The position numbers and the translations under genes are program-made. From JAJPJX01 sp964568355 (GTDB lineage Bacteria; Acidobacteriota; Terriglobia; Bryobacterales; Bryobacteraceae), in contig CAZMRK010000473.1 in NCBI GenBank assembly GCA_964568355.1, positions 1-46,702 of the forward strand: a DNA stretch of 46,702 nt, read 5' to 3'. Positions within the stretch are counted from its first letter, which is position 1. Each line of letters begins with the position of its first letter. Of this stretch, positions 33,553-41,110 are shown in pieces. Under the pieces are notes generated by a model, which was given only the letters and a program-made list of their open reading frames with translations, had not been told where the DNA came from and made no database searches.

Positions 33553-35730
33553 TTGCCAGGTAATCGAATCATATGGTCGGCGATGGTGGGAGCTGGCTTG
33601 ATGCTGGCCCACCAGGTAGCCGGAAAAGCCGTCCGTGACTCTTTCTTTCTGACGAACCATCCCGCATCGGATCTTCCCAAGATGGTGATGGCGGCGGCCG
33701 CAGTGTCGTTTGTTCTGGTGATTCTGTTCTCTCGCATCATGCGGCGTGTGGGCCCGCGGCGCGCGGTTCCGGCAGGGTTTTTACTGAGCGCGCTGGGGCA
33801 TTTCGTGGAGTATTCCGTCGGAAGGGGAGCGCCCGGCTCGTGGTCCATCGTAATCTACTTCCACATCGTGGGACTCGGAGCTATCCTCCTCTCCGGATTC
33901 TGGTCCCAAATGGCGGAGAGCTTCGATCCACGCACGGCCAAGCAGGTCTTCGGGCGGATTACGGGCGCCGGTACCCTGGGTGGAATCGCCGGTGGGATTT
34001 TAGCCGAGCGCATTGCGGCCCTGTTTTCCTCCGGCAAGGTGCTGCTGCTCCTGGCGATTCTGCACTTCTGCTGTGCGGTGATTCTGGGGTCTCTGCGCTG
34101 CGTCTCCCAGGCCGCCTCTCCAGCCGAGCCTTCCGAACAGGTATCCCCGCGTGAATTGTTCCGCCGCGCACCCTATTTGTGGCTGATCGCCGTTGTCGTG
34201 CTGGGAGGCGCGGCTTCTGCCGCTGTCCTGGATTATCTGTTCAAAGCGGGCGCGGGCGCTGCCTTCGGCAGGGGTGCTCCACTCCTGCGCTTCTTCGCCA
34301 TCTTTTATACGTCTACGCAGATATTGACGTTTCTGGCCCAGACGTTTCTGGCGCGTCTGTCGCTCCAGCGCGTGGGGATCGGCCGTACCATCGCCTCGCT
34401 CCCCTTGGGTGTTGCCACCGGCACCATGGGTGCGCTGCTGGTCCCTGCGTTCCCGGTGCTGACGGCGCTGCGGTCATTCGAACTGGTCCTGCGCGGCTCA
34501 CTGTTCCGTTCGGCCTATGAGTTGCTGTATACGCCCATTCCACCGGCCGAGAAACGCACCGCGAAGACCTTGCTGGACGTGGCCTGCGATCGCGCCGGCG
34601 ATGCCGTAGGAAGCGCCATTGTGGCGCTGTTTCTGTGGTTCGGCGTGCCGTTTTTTAGTTCTGCGCTATTAGGTGTCACGCTGGGGATCGCCGCACTGGT
34701 GTTCTGGGTTTCGCTGCGTCTCGAAAAGGCGTATGCGGGACTGGTGCAGCAGCGCCTGGTAGACCGGGCCGTGCAATTGGATTTGGCCGATATCCAGGAC
34801 TCCACCACTCTCAGCGTGATTGCTTCTGCGGCGGCCGTGCCGCTGGTTGCTCCCCCTCCTCCGGCGCGCCCGGCGCCGCCGCCCCCGCGGCCCGCTGCGT
34901 TGGTGCCGCGATCTCCCGACGCCATCCTGGATAGTTTCCGGGAGCTTCGCTCGGAAGACGCCGGCCGCATCCAGACCGCTCTCCAGGGCATCGATCGGCC
35001 CAATCCGGCAATTGCCGCGCAGTTGATCCGGCTGCTGGCTTGGGACGAGGTCAGCGCGGCGGTTCGTCAGACGCTGCTGCGCGATCCCGTGCTGTTCACC
35101 GGCCTCCTGATCGACTACCTCACCAATGAACAGGAAGTGGAGTTCGGCATCCGCCGCCGCATTCCCCAGATCCTGGCGCACTGCGACTCGCAGTTAGCCG
35201 TGCACGGCCTGCTCGCCGGCTTGCACGACTCTCGCTTTGAGGTGCGCTTTCAGTGCTCGAGGGCGCTCGATTCCTTGCACCAGCGCTTCCCTGAGTTGGC
35301 CGTGCCGGGGGGCGAAGTCTTCGCTGCCGTTGAGCGGGAACTTCAGGTGGCCCGCCCCATCTGGGAGTCGCACCGCCTGCTCGACCGCCGCGACAGTTCC
35401 GATCCCTACGCGTTTCTGGACGAACATTTGAAGGAACGCGCCGACCAGAGCCTGGAGCACATCTTCTCGCTATTCGCTGCCGTGCTGCCACGCGAGCCGG
35501 TCAAGATTGCCTTTCGCGCGCTGCATACCGGTGACCCGATGTTGCGCGGTCTGGCGGTGGAGTACCTGGACAGCGTTCTCCCTCCCGAGGTTCGCCGGCT
35601 GTTGGAGCCGATCATCGAGCCAAGAGCCACTCCTACGCCGCTGCGCCCGCGAGAAGAAGTGCTTTCGGAACTCCTCCGTTCGAGGGAATCGATTCTACTG
35701 CGGGTCGATCGCACCGCATTGGATAGCTGA
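33553..35730 (+). CDS. Nucleotide-translocase-like (Npt/MFS) transporter fused to a HEAT-like domain
   Basis: A 725-residue protein. The first 410 residues form about twelve membrane spans, beginning AMVGAGLMLAHQVAGKAVRDSFFL, which resembles the K-x-x-R-D/E opening of ATP/ADP-translocase-like carriers. A Pro-rich hinge (APPPPARPAPPPPRP, about 432-455) leads to a soluble domain of about 270 residues with helical repeats (IAAQLIRLLAWDEVSAAVRQ, RFEVRFQCSRALDSL) like HEAT repeats. HEAT-type extensions suggest protein docking. The annotated start is TTG at 33553 with GGGAG upstream; an ATG at 33583 is possible. Substrate (nucleotide or not) is unproven. It is co-oriented with the kinase gene and converges on a second carrier of the same broad family, 15 bases away. 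Confidence 0.78.
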   Translation: MPGNRIIWSAMVGAGLMLAHQVAGKAVRDSFFLTNHPASDLPKMVMAAAAVSFVLVILFSRIMRRVGPRRAVPAGFLLSALGHFVEYSVGRGAPGSWSIVIYFHIVGLGAILLSGFWSQMAESFDPRTAKQVFGRITGAGTLGGIAGGILAERIAALFSSGKVLLLLAILHFCCAVILGSLRCVSQAASPAEPSEQVSPRELFRRAPYLWLIAVVVLGGAASAAVLDYLFKAGAGAAFGRGAPLLRFFAIFYTSTQILTFLAQTFLARLSLQRVGIGRTIASLPLGVATGTMGALLVPAFPVLTALRSFELVLRGSLFRSAYELLYTPIPPAEKRTAKTLLDVACDRAGDAVGSAIVALFLWFGVPFFSSALLGVTLGIAALVFWVSLRLEKAYAGLVQQRLVDRAVQLDLADIQDSTTLSVIASAAAVPLVAPPPPARPAPPPPRPAALVPRSPDAILDSFRELRSEDAGRIQTALQGIDRPNPAIAAQLIRLLAWDEVSAAVRQTLLRDPVLFTGLLIDYLTNEQEVEFGIRRRIPQILAHCDSQLAVHGLLAGLHDSRFEVRFQCSRALDSLHQRFPELAVPGGEVFAAVERELQVARPIWESHRLLDRRDSSDPYAFLDEHLKERADQSLEHIFSLFAAVLPREPVKIAFRALHTGDPMLRGLAVEYLDSVLPPEVRRLLEPIIEPRATPTPLRPREEVLSELLRSRESILLRVDRTALDS

Positions 35731-35745
35731 TCGCTGACTGCTTCG

Positions 35746-37110
35746 TTAGTCCGTCAGCTTGCGATGCTCCTGGTAGATACGCCCGGCGGCCATCAGCCAG
35801 GCCCCCGTCAGCGCGACGTTGAGCCACGCGAAGCCGGTAATTCCGGCGCCTACGGCCGCCCCTAGAAAGACAATGCCGGCTTGCAAGACATCGCCTCCGC
35901 GCATACAGAAGGTGTCGATGGCGGCCTTGGCCTTGTACTTTGCCTCGCGGGTTGTAGGCAGCCAGAGGGCCTGGGTCACCGTATTCATCACGGAGTAATC
36001 CGTACTGTTTTCCAGAACCTTGATCAAACGGACTACCACCAGAATCGGAGCCACTGCCAGCACGGAGTAGCTGATCAGCGAGAGAACCGGGAGAATAAAC
36101 AACGCTCCGCGAACGCCCATGTAGCGGATGATGCGAGAGGTTGCCACGGCTTGCAGAAACAGGCCCAGCAGGTTCACCATGCTGTAAAAATTGGCGTAAA
36201 ACTCGTTGATGAACAGTTTCGCGTCTCCGCCCGACGCGGCGGCTTGCGCTACCACCAGTTTTCCCAGAGCGTACTCGCCGGTGGTGTTGACCACATTCAG
36301 CAGCACGGTCAGCACGGCAATCCAGAAAAGATAGTTATCTCGCAGCACGAGCGAGAATCCGCCTTCTTTTCCCAACGGTTTTTCGCTGGCGCTGGCGACG
36401 TCCGGTGCCGCCGTACCTTTCTCGCGTTGGTTCACGATAAAAATAAGGCCGAGATAGATCAACAAGACGCCCGCGGCGATCAGCATAAATGTGTACGGTC
36501 CTACGCCCGCCAACTTCACCAGGGGCGCAGCCGCGGTGGCTCCGGCCAGCGCGCCTACACTCATGCCAATGCCGATCAGGGGGAACAGGCGACGTCCCTG
36601 GCCTTCCGTGTAAAGGTCATTCGCGAAGGCCCAGAACTGCGAGACCATGAAAACGTTGAAGATTCCCAGCCAGATATAGAAGAAGATACCTTCGTGTAGA
36701 CCTTGGATGCCCAGGAACCAGAACACTACGAGGTTGGACGCGAAAAACAGCGTCAATCCGCTGAGCAGCCGGATGCGGTTGACTTTACTGGCCACCCATC
36801 CGTACAACGGAACGATACCCAGCAGCAGCGCCGCCTGCCCCGCCGCCGAATAGGACTTCACCTCGGCTCCACTCTCGGAAAGAATGAGCGCTTCGCGTAC
36901 CGGCTTCAGCAGATAATACGCCGCCAGCAGCAGGAACACATCCAGCGCCAGCAGCAGCGCCGTGGCTCCTTCCCCTGCCCGCACATCCGCGAAGACCGAT
37001 AGTAGGCCTTCCAGCCTGCTCTTAAGTTTTTCTCCCAGCGTCTTAAAACGTGGAAACGACTGTTGCGAGCGCAGTTCCGGGTGCGTTCGCAGCGTACGCG
37101 GTTCTACCAT
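35746..37110 (-). CDS. Npt1/Npt2-type nucleotide-translocase-like transporter
   Basis: A 454-residue polytopic carrier with about eleven or twelve spans. LLAAYYLLKPVREALILSESG is the hallmark opening of the ATP/ADP-translocase-like (Npt) family in free-living bacteria. SQFWAFANDLYTEGQGRRLFPLIGIG and KVLENSTDYSVMNTVTQALW (with REAKYKAKA after it) are its other conserved parts. Proven family members in intracellular bacteria exchange ATP for ADP or import nucleotides. The substrate in free-living acidobacteria is unknown. The ATG overlaps the end of the secreted kinase-like gene by 7 bases, so the two are translationally coupled. Confidence 0.85.
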   Translation of the reverse strand: MVEPRTLRTHPELRSQQSFPRFKTLGEKLKSRLEGLLSVFADVRAGEGATALLLALDVFLLLAAYYLLKPVREALILSESGAEVKSYSAAGQAALLLGIVPLYGWVASKVNRIRLLSGLTLFFASNLVVFWFLGIQGLHEGIFFYIWLGIFNVFMVSQFWAFANDLYTEGQGRRLFPLIGIGMSVGALAGATAAAPLVKLAGVGPYTFMLIAAGVLLIYLGLIFIVNQREKGTAAPDVASASEKPLGKEGGFSLVLRDNYLFWIAVLTVLLNVVNTTGEYALGKLVVAQAAASGGDAKLFINEFYANFYSMVNLLGLFLQAVATSRIIRYMGVRGALFILPVLSLISYSVLAVAPILVVVRLIKVLENSTDYSVMNTVTQALWLPTTREAKYKAKAAIDTFCMRGGDVLQAGIVFLGAAVGAGITGFAWLNVALTGAWLMAAGRIYQEHRKLTD

Positions 37111-38705
37111 GTCCGTTCCACCCCCACCACCTCCACGCGGCTGTTCCGCCGGCGCACGTACACGCGAACCGTTTGTCCCTTTCGCGCCGGAGATTCCAGT
37201 GTCGCCAGCCAGTATCCGTCCTGCTCCATTGCCGGCAGTTTGGCCGATGTTTCCGAAGCCAGTGGCGTACTGGTCTCCCGTTCATTATCGAATGCCGCCC
37301 AGTGGACATTCACGGCCAGAGACGCGCCGAGGCTGGACTCCGCCGCGACGTCGGTCCATACCAGTCGTCCGTCGCGCAGTGCGAACCGGTCCAGCGGCAG
37401 CACCTTGGCGAATACCGCCCGCCCGATCTTGTCCCGGCGTTCGATCAGGCAGCGCAACACCCAGTCAGCGGCCTTCGGATCGCTGTATTCAGCCGTCTCC
37501 ACAATGGCGCGGATTTCGTCATCGCGCAGGTTGACAATCTGCCGTGCCATCCAGAATTCGTCGTCCGGAAGGCGGTTGCGAAAAGCCGGGTTGGGATACT
37601 CCGGTACCCAGCGCTCCGCATCGAACTTCGCGCTTTCAAAGCGCCCTACTGCGTCCAGCTTAGGGAAATTTGCGCGAGCCCACGGAGGCACGGCCAGTCC
37701 GAGCGTCAATAGTTGTACCCCGGCATCCTGCCAGGAGAACAGGTATTCGCCGCCTGAGCGTGGGCTGTTGGGTTTATCACTGCCGCTGCCCAGCGTGGAA
37801 CCGAAATCCAGTTGGTAATGGCGCACGTACTTGCCCCTCGGCCCATCTGTCAGGACGTCAATGGTATTGATGGAGCGGGAATCGTCGTGGTCCACCCATG
37901 CGCAGGCCAGGTTCATACCCCGCAGGTCCCGCCGGTGTTCATGCGGAACGGTGTCGTTCGGGTCGTCCTTGCGCGTCCCGTAATAACGATAAGGCCCGAC
38001 CGTCTTCCCTGGAAGGGCCAAGCTGGCCGTGGCGCGATAGCGGCCGTCGCTGGTGCGGTCCACGCGCAGGAGGATCTCGGAAAGGTCCCGGTCGGTCATC
38101 TTGTGTGGACGTCCCAGGCGATCTTCCACGGTGACATCGGCGCCCAGTTCCAGGATCTCCGGCCCGAAATTCACTACGTAATTTTCCGGCACATGGTAGC
38201 CCAGCGCATAAAAAATCTTGGAAGCGATCTGATCGGCGCCGGTGGCCATCTCCGGGTTGGAGGGCGGGTCGAACTTTACAAAATAGCGGCGTTTGTGACG
38301 ATCAAGAATCACGAAGCCCGGGGTAATACCCTCGTTCTTGGCGGCTATCACGGTCCACTTGCCGTCCATGGCCGGTGCTTTGTCGGTATCCGGGCCGCGC
38401 TTCAGTTCTTCCCTCGTCAGGCGGCGCCAGTAGTGCCGCCGCTCCCACCAGGCCCCTTCCATCGGATCGCCAAGGGTGTTGATTCCCCGCGCCTCGATTG
38501 GGTGTTCTTTGCTCTGCCGTTCGCCCGGGGTTGCCAGGGTGTGCGAAAGAATGTCGTAATAGTCGCTCAGCTTGCGTGCGGCTACATTCTGTACCGGAAT
38601 CGGAGGCGGCTCCTGGATCAGCGGATCATCGTCATAGAATTTGCGGCACACCCCGACCCCGTTCAAAAACGTGAACAGCAGTCCGATCCCTACCAGTCTC
38701 TTCAT
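37104..38705 (-). CDS. Secreted protein-kinase-like protein of unknown family
   Basis: A 533-residue protein with a signal peptide (MKRLVGIGLLFTFLNGVGVC). I know the conserved block WTVIAAKNEGITPGFVI from uncharacterised proteins in acidobacteria and related phyla. Several features look like a protein-kinase fold: FVKF with a Lys near 144, a Glu in NPEMATGADQIASKI (about 152), a catalytic-loop-like DHDDSRSIN (Asp275 and Asn280) and a metal-loop-like YQLDFGSTLG (Asp300). The resemblance is to atypical kinases such as CotH or Fam20C/HipA-like folds, not to Hanks kinases (no HRD). I chose the ATG at 38705 because GAGG lies 9 bases upstream; ATG 38714 is possible. It is coupled to the Npt-like carrier gene. 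Kinase activity is inference. Confidence 0.7.
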   Translation of the reverse strand: MKRLVGIGLLFTFLNGVGVCRKFYDDDPLIQEPPPIPVQNVAARKLSDYYDILSHTLATPGERQSKEHPIEARGINTLGDPMEGAWWERRHYWRRLTREELKRGPDTDKAPAMDGKWTVIAAKNEGITPGFVILDRHKRRYFVKFDPPSNPEMATGADQIASKIFYALGYHVPENYVVNFGPEILELGADVTVEDRLGRPHKMTDRDLSEILLRVDRTSDGRYRATASLALPGKTVGPYRYYGTRKDDPNDTVPHEHRRDLRGMNLACAWVDHDDSRSINTIDVLTDGPRGKYVRHYQLDFGSTLGSGSDKPNSPRSGGEYLFSWQDAGVQLLTLGLAVPPWARANFPKLDAVGRFESAKFDAERWVPEYPNPAFRNRLPDDEFWMARQIVNLRDDEIRAIVETAEYSDPKAADWVLRCLIERRDKIGRAVFAKVLPLDRFALRDGRLVWTDVAAESSLGASLAVNVHWAAFDNERETSTPLASETSAKLPAMEQDGYWLATLESPARKGQTVRVYVRRRNSRVEVVGVERTW

Positions 38706-38716
38706 CTTGCCCATCC

Positions 38717-39973
38717 TCAATAAAGCGGCTGCCCGGTTCCGGTGCCGAACAGGCGCGGCAGAAATGGATCGTTGAATTTAATCCAAACGGCGGCGCCTTC
38801 ATGGCTGAAGCCCACGTCCAGGCGCAGAAACGTCCGGTTGCGGGCATTGAAGCGCAGTCCGAAGCCTGCGGAAGTCTCCAGATCCGACATCTTCAGCCAG
38901 CCCGCATGCGGCATCACCTTGCCCGCGTCAAAGAATATTGCGCCGTCCAGGCCCGAGAAGATCTCCCAGCGATACTCGGCGTTATAGACCACAGCGTTGC
39001 GATCCGTGAAGCGATAGGGGCGGAATCCCCGCAGATCGTCCGAACCGCCAAGATATGGCTGCAGATAGAATGGCACCCGCTGCCCGGCAGAGGTGTCGGA
39101 AAAAGTCATGTGCGCGCGCAACGCGAACCGCCGTGTCTTGTTGAAGAACGGAATATACTGCTGTGCATCCAGGTCCCACCGGCCGAAACTGAACGCCCCG
39201 GCGGAGAGATTGTTATAAGAGGTGTATTCAAAAACGTAGTTGCCGCCGGCTTTCGGTCCAGCCGGATCGTCTCGGTAGTCAACCTGTCCGAACACGCTGG
39301 TCCGCACGAAATTGGCATGGCCGTTCAAGCCGGGAGCGGTGGCGTCGTTGAACAGCGCATCCGTGCTGATCAGTTCATCTCGCTTGCCTGGACCCACCGA
39401 GGTCCATAGCCCGCCGAAAGACGTACCGAATCGCAGATGCCGTACCGGATCGACCGCGACCATGCCTTGTAGTGCGGTATCTCTCAGGCGGTAATCGCTG
39501 CGTCCCCCGCGGTCCGAATCGGGCCCCAGGCCGTAATATTCGAGCGAGCGGTAGTTGCGATGCACGGCTTCGGCCCGCAAGGTCAGATGACCGCCTGCCA
39601 GTTTGGGGGCGGTGAGGCTGGCATCGTATTTCTGCCACAGCCGCGTCGAGATAAGTGCGGCAGCGTCCAGGCGCAGATTCCCGCCCGCCAGGTCTTCGCG
39701 AAAGAACTCCGGGCCAAGTGCAAAACCGCTGCCGGTAGCCATGTTTCCCATCTGGACACGCAGCCCGTTATAGCCGGCGGTCAACCGCTCCATGAGTTTT
39801 TGCTGCTTGATTTGCAGCATCACGTTTTCGAACCCGCTTACATTCTCGGACTGCAGGTTGGCCGCCTTCTTCTCTCGCTCCGCCTCAATCTCCGCGCTGC
39901 GAGTCTGAGCCATGGCCGTCATCGCCAACGCCGCCAGCCCTGCGGCGGTCATCCGCAGAAACAACTTTCTCAA
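38717..39973 (-). CDS. Omp85-superfamily outer-membrane barrel without POTRA domains
   Basis: A 418-residue outer-membrane protein. The TTG start at 39973 is chosen because AAAGGAG precedes it by 8 bases and it gives a good signal peptide (RKLFLRMTAAGLAALAMTAMAQ). After a short charged segment (EAEREKKAANLQSEN) the whole protein is beta-strands. Near the end LGGSDDLRGFRPYRFTD, AEYRWEIFSGLDGAIFFDAGKV and GFGLRFNARNRTFLRLDVGF match the BamA/TamA/D15 barrel, including the R-G-F lid-lock-like motif. POTRA domains are absent, so this is a barrel-only family member. It ends a few bases before the kinase-like gene and follows the EEP gene by 44 bases. Export or passage of a neighbouring product is inferred. 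Confidence 0.87.
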   Translation of the reverse strand: MRKLFLRMTAAGLAALAMTAMAQTRSAEIEAEREKKAANLQSENVSGFENVMLQIKQQKLMERLTAGYNGLRVQMGNMATGSGFALGPEFFREDLAGGNLRLDAAALISTRLWQKYDASLTAPKLAGGHLTLRAEAVHRNYRSLEYYGLGPDSDRGGRSDYRLRDTALQGMVAVDPVRHLRFGTSFGGLWTSVGPGKRDELISTDALFNDATAPGLNGHANFVRTSVFGQVDYRDDPAGPKAGGNYVFEYTSYNNLSAGAFSFGRWDLDAQQYIPFFNKTRRFALRAHMTFSDTSAGQRVPFYLQPYLGGSDDLRGFRPYRFTDRNAVVYNAEYRWEIFSGLDGAIFFDAGKVMPHAGWLKMSDLETSAGFGLRFNARNRTFLRLDVGFSHEGAAVWIKFNDPFLPRLFGTGTGQPLY

Positions 39974-40017
39974 GCGGTCATCTCCTTTATATCCCTGGCT
40001 CGCATTCCTTGTTTCCT

Positions 40018-40911
40018 CTAGTTCCGGGCGCACGCGGGGGTCCGCAGGCGGATGTGGGCGGTCACGGGAAAGTGGTCCGACGCATGTACATCGTGATGTA
40101 CCGTGCCTTCGGAAAACTCGATCGGCCCACGCACGAAGATCCAGTCGAGTGCCGTACCGTGAGTGGTGGTAATCTCACCGCCCGCCACCTTCCGGTAGCC
40201 GGCATCGAGCAGCACCTGGACCGCCGGCGGCGATGGTTTACGGGTATTGAAGTCACCGGCAATCAGAACCGGCGTGCCCTCCGGGTAACGACGGGCATCG
40301 GTCAGAATCTCCTGCATCTGGCGCAGGCGTAAGTCCTCTTCACTGCGGCTCTCCAGGTGCACATCATAAAGCACCAGTTTTTGCGGCCCGGAACCCAGTT
40401 CCACCACCAGCGCCAGCCGTCCTCCGGTCCGCCTCTGAAAGACCGGCCAGTTGGGCAGGTACCAGCGGGGACGCCAATAGTCGGTCTGCTCCTGAAAGCG
40501 GAAAAATCGTGCCGCTGAAACCGGCCAGGCAGTAAGCACGGCCTGCCCGTGATAGGCCGGTGCGTCGTGCTTGCCTTGCCCCAGTTCCTCGAACTCGGCA
40601 GCGAACAGGTAGTTCAAGTTCAGCTTGCGGGAAAGCTCTTCGGCGACATTCACGCGTTTGGTCCGCTTGGCACGGATATCCACCTCCTGTAGTAGTGCAA
40701 CGGTGGGAGCCTGTGCGGTGAGAGCTGCGGTCACAGCCGCCAACTGCTGTCCCCGCTCGATGTTCCAGCTCGTAATCCGGAGATCACATCCTTCTGCGAC
40801 AGCCGGCGTCGAGCCTCCTCGCCAAACCTCCTCCGGCAGCGCTGCGGTGGCCGGCGTGGCGGCCACGCACAAAAGCGCGGCGATGCACCTTCCATTGGTC
40901 AATATCGGCAT
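40018..40911 (-). CDS. Secreted endonuclease/exonuclease/phosphatase-family protein
   Basis: A 297-residue protein with a signal peptide (GRCIAALLCVAATPATA). The EEP fold is shown by SWNIERG, VALLQEVDI (metal Glu), LVLYDVHLES, LIAGDFNTRKP and HASDHFPVTAHI (Asp-His pair), so all catalytic positions are present. The family contains DNases, sphingomyelinases and phosphoinositide-type phosphatases, and the substrate cannot be read from sequence. A secreted metal-dependent phosphoesterase is the safest call. It is first in the four-gene minus operon with the Omp85 barrel, the kinase-like protein and the Npt-like carrier. Confidence 0.88.
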   Translation of the reverse strand: MPILTNGRCIAALLCVAATPATAALPEEVWRGGSTPAVAEGCDLRITSWNIERGQQLAAVTAALTAQAPTVALLQEVDIRAKRTKRVNVAEELSRKLNLNYLFAAEFEELGQGKHDAPAYHGQAVLTAWPVSAARFFRFQEQTDYWRPRWYLPNWPVFQRRTGGRLALVVELGSGPQKLVLYDVHLESRSEEDLRLRQMQEILTDARRYPEGTPVLIAGDFNTRKPSPPAVQVLLDAGYRKVAGGEITTTHGTALDWIFVRGPIEFSEGTVHHDVHASDHFPVTAHIRLRTPACARN

Positions 40912-41110
40912 CCGGTCGAGATCCCAGGCAGATCACGTTCGCGGTGAAACCTGCGCGTTTGCCTTTTAGAACAGCAGGCTGAATCTCAGGATACCAGCGG
41001 CAGGTTAAGAACGGCGTCTGGATTTTTTCCGGCTGCGCATGGGTCACCAGGCGGACGAATGGAACCGAACCGCGCGCGTCAGCCAGCGGATCAACCGGCC
41101 GGGAGAAAGC
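40912..41110. other. Intergenic gap between the Oar-like receptor and the EEP operon
   Basis: About 200 bases that should hold the receptor's 3' end and the promoter of the EEP operon, both on the minus strand. I found no strong hairpin with a T-run and no convincing promoter boxes. Reading frames here are not supported as genes. Confidence 0.4.
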
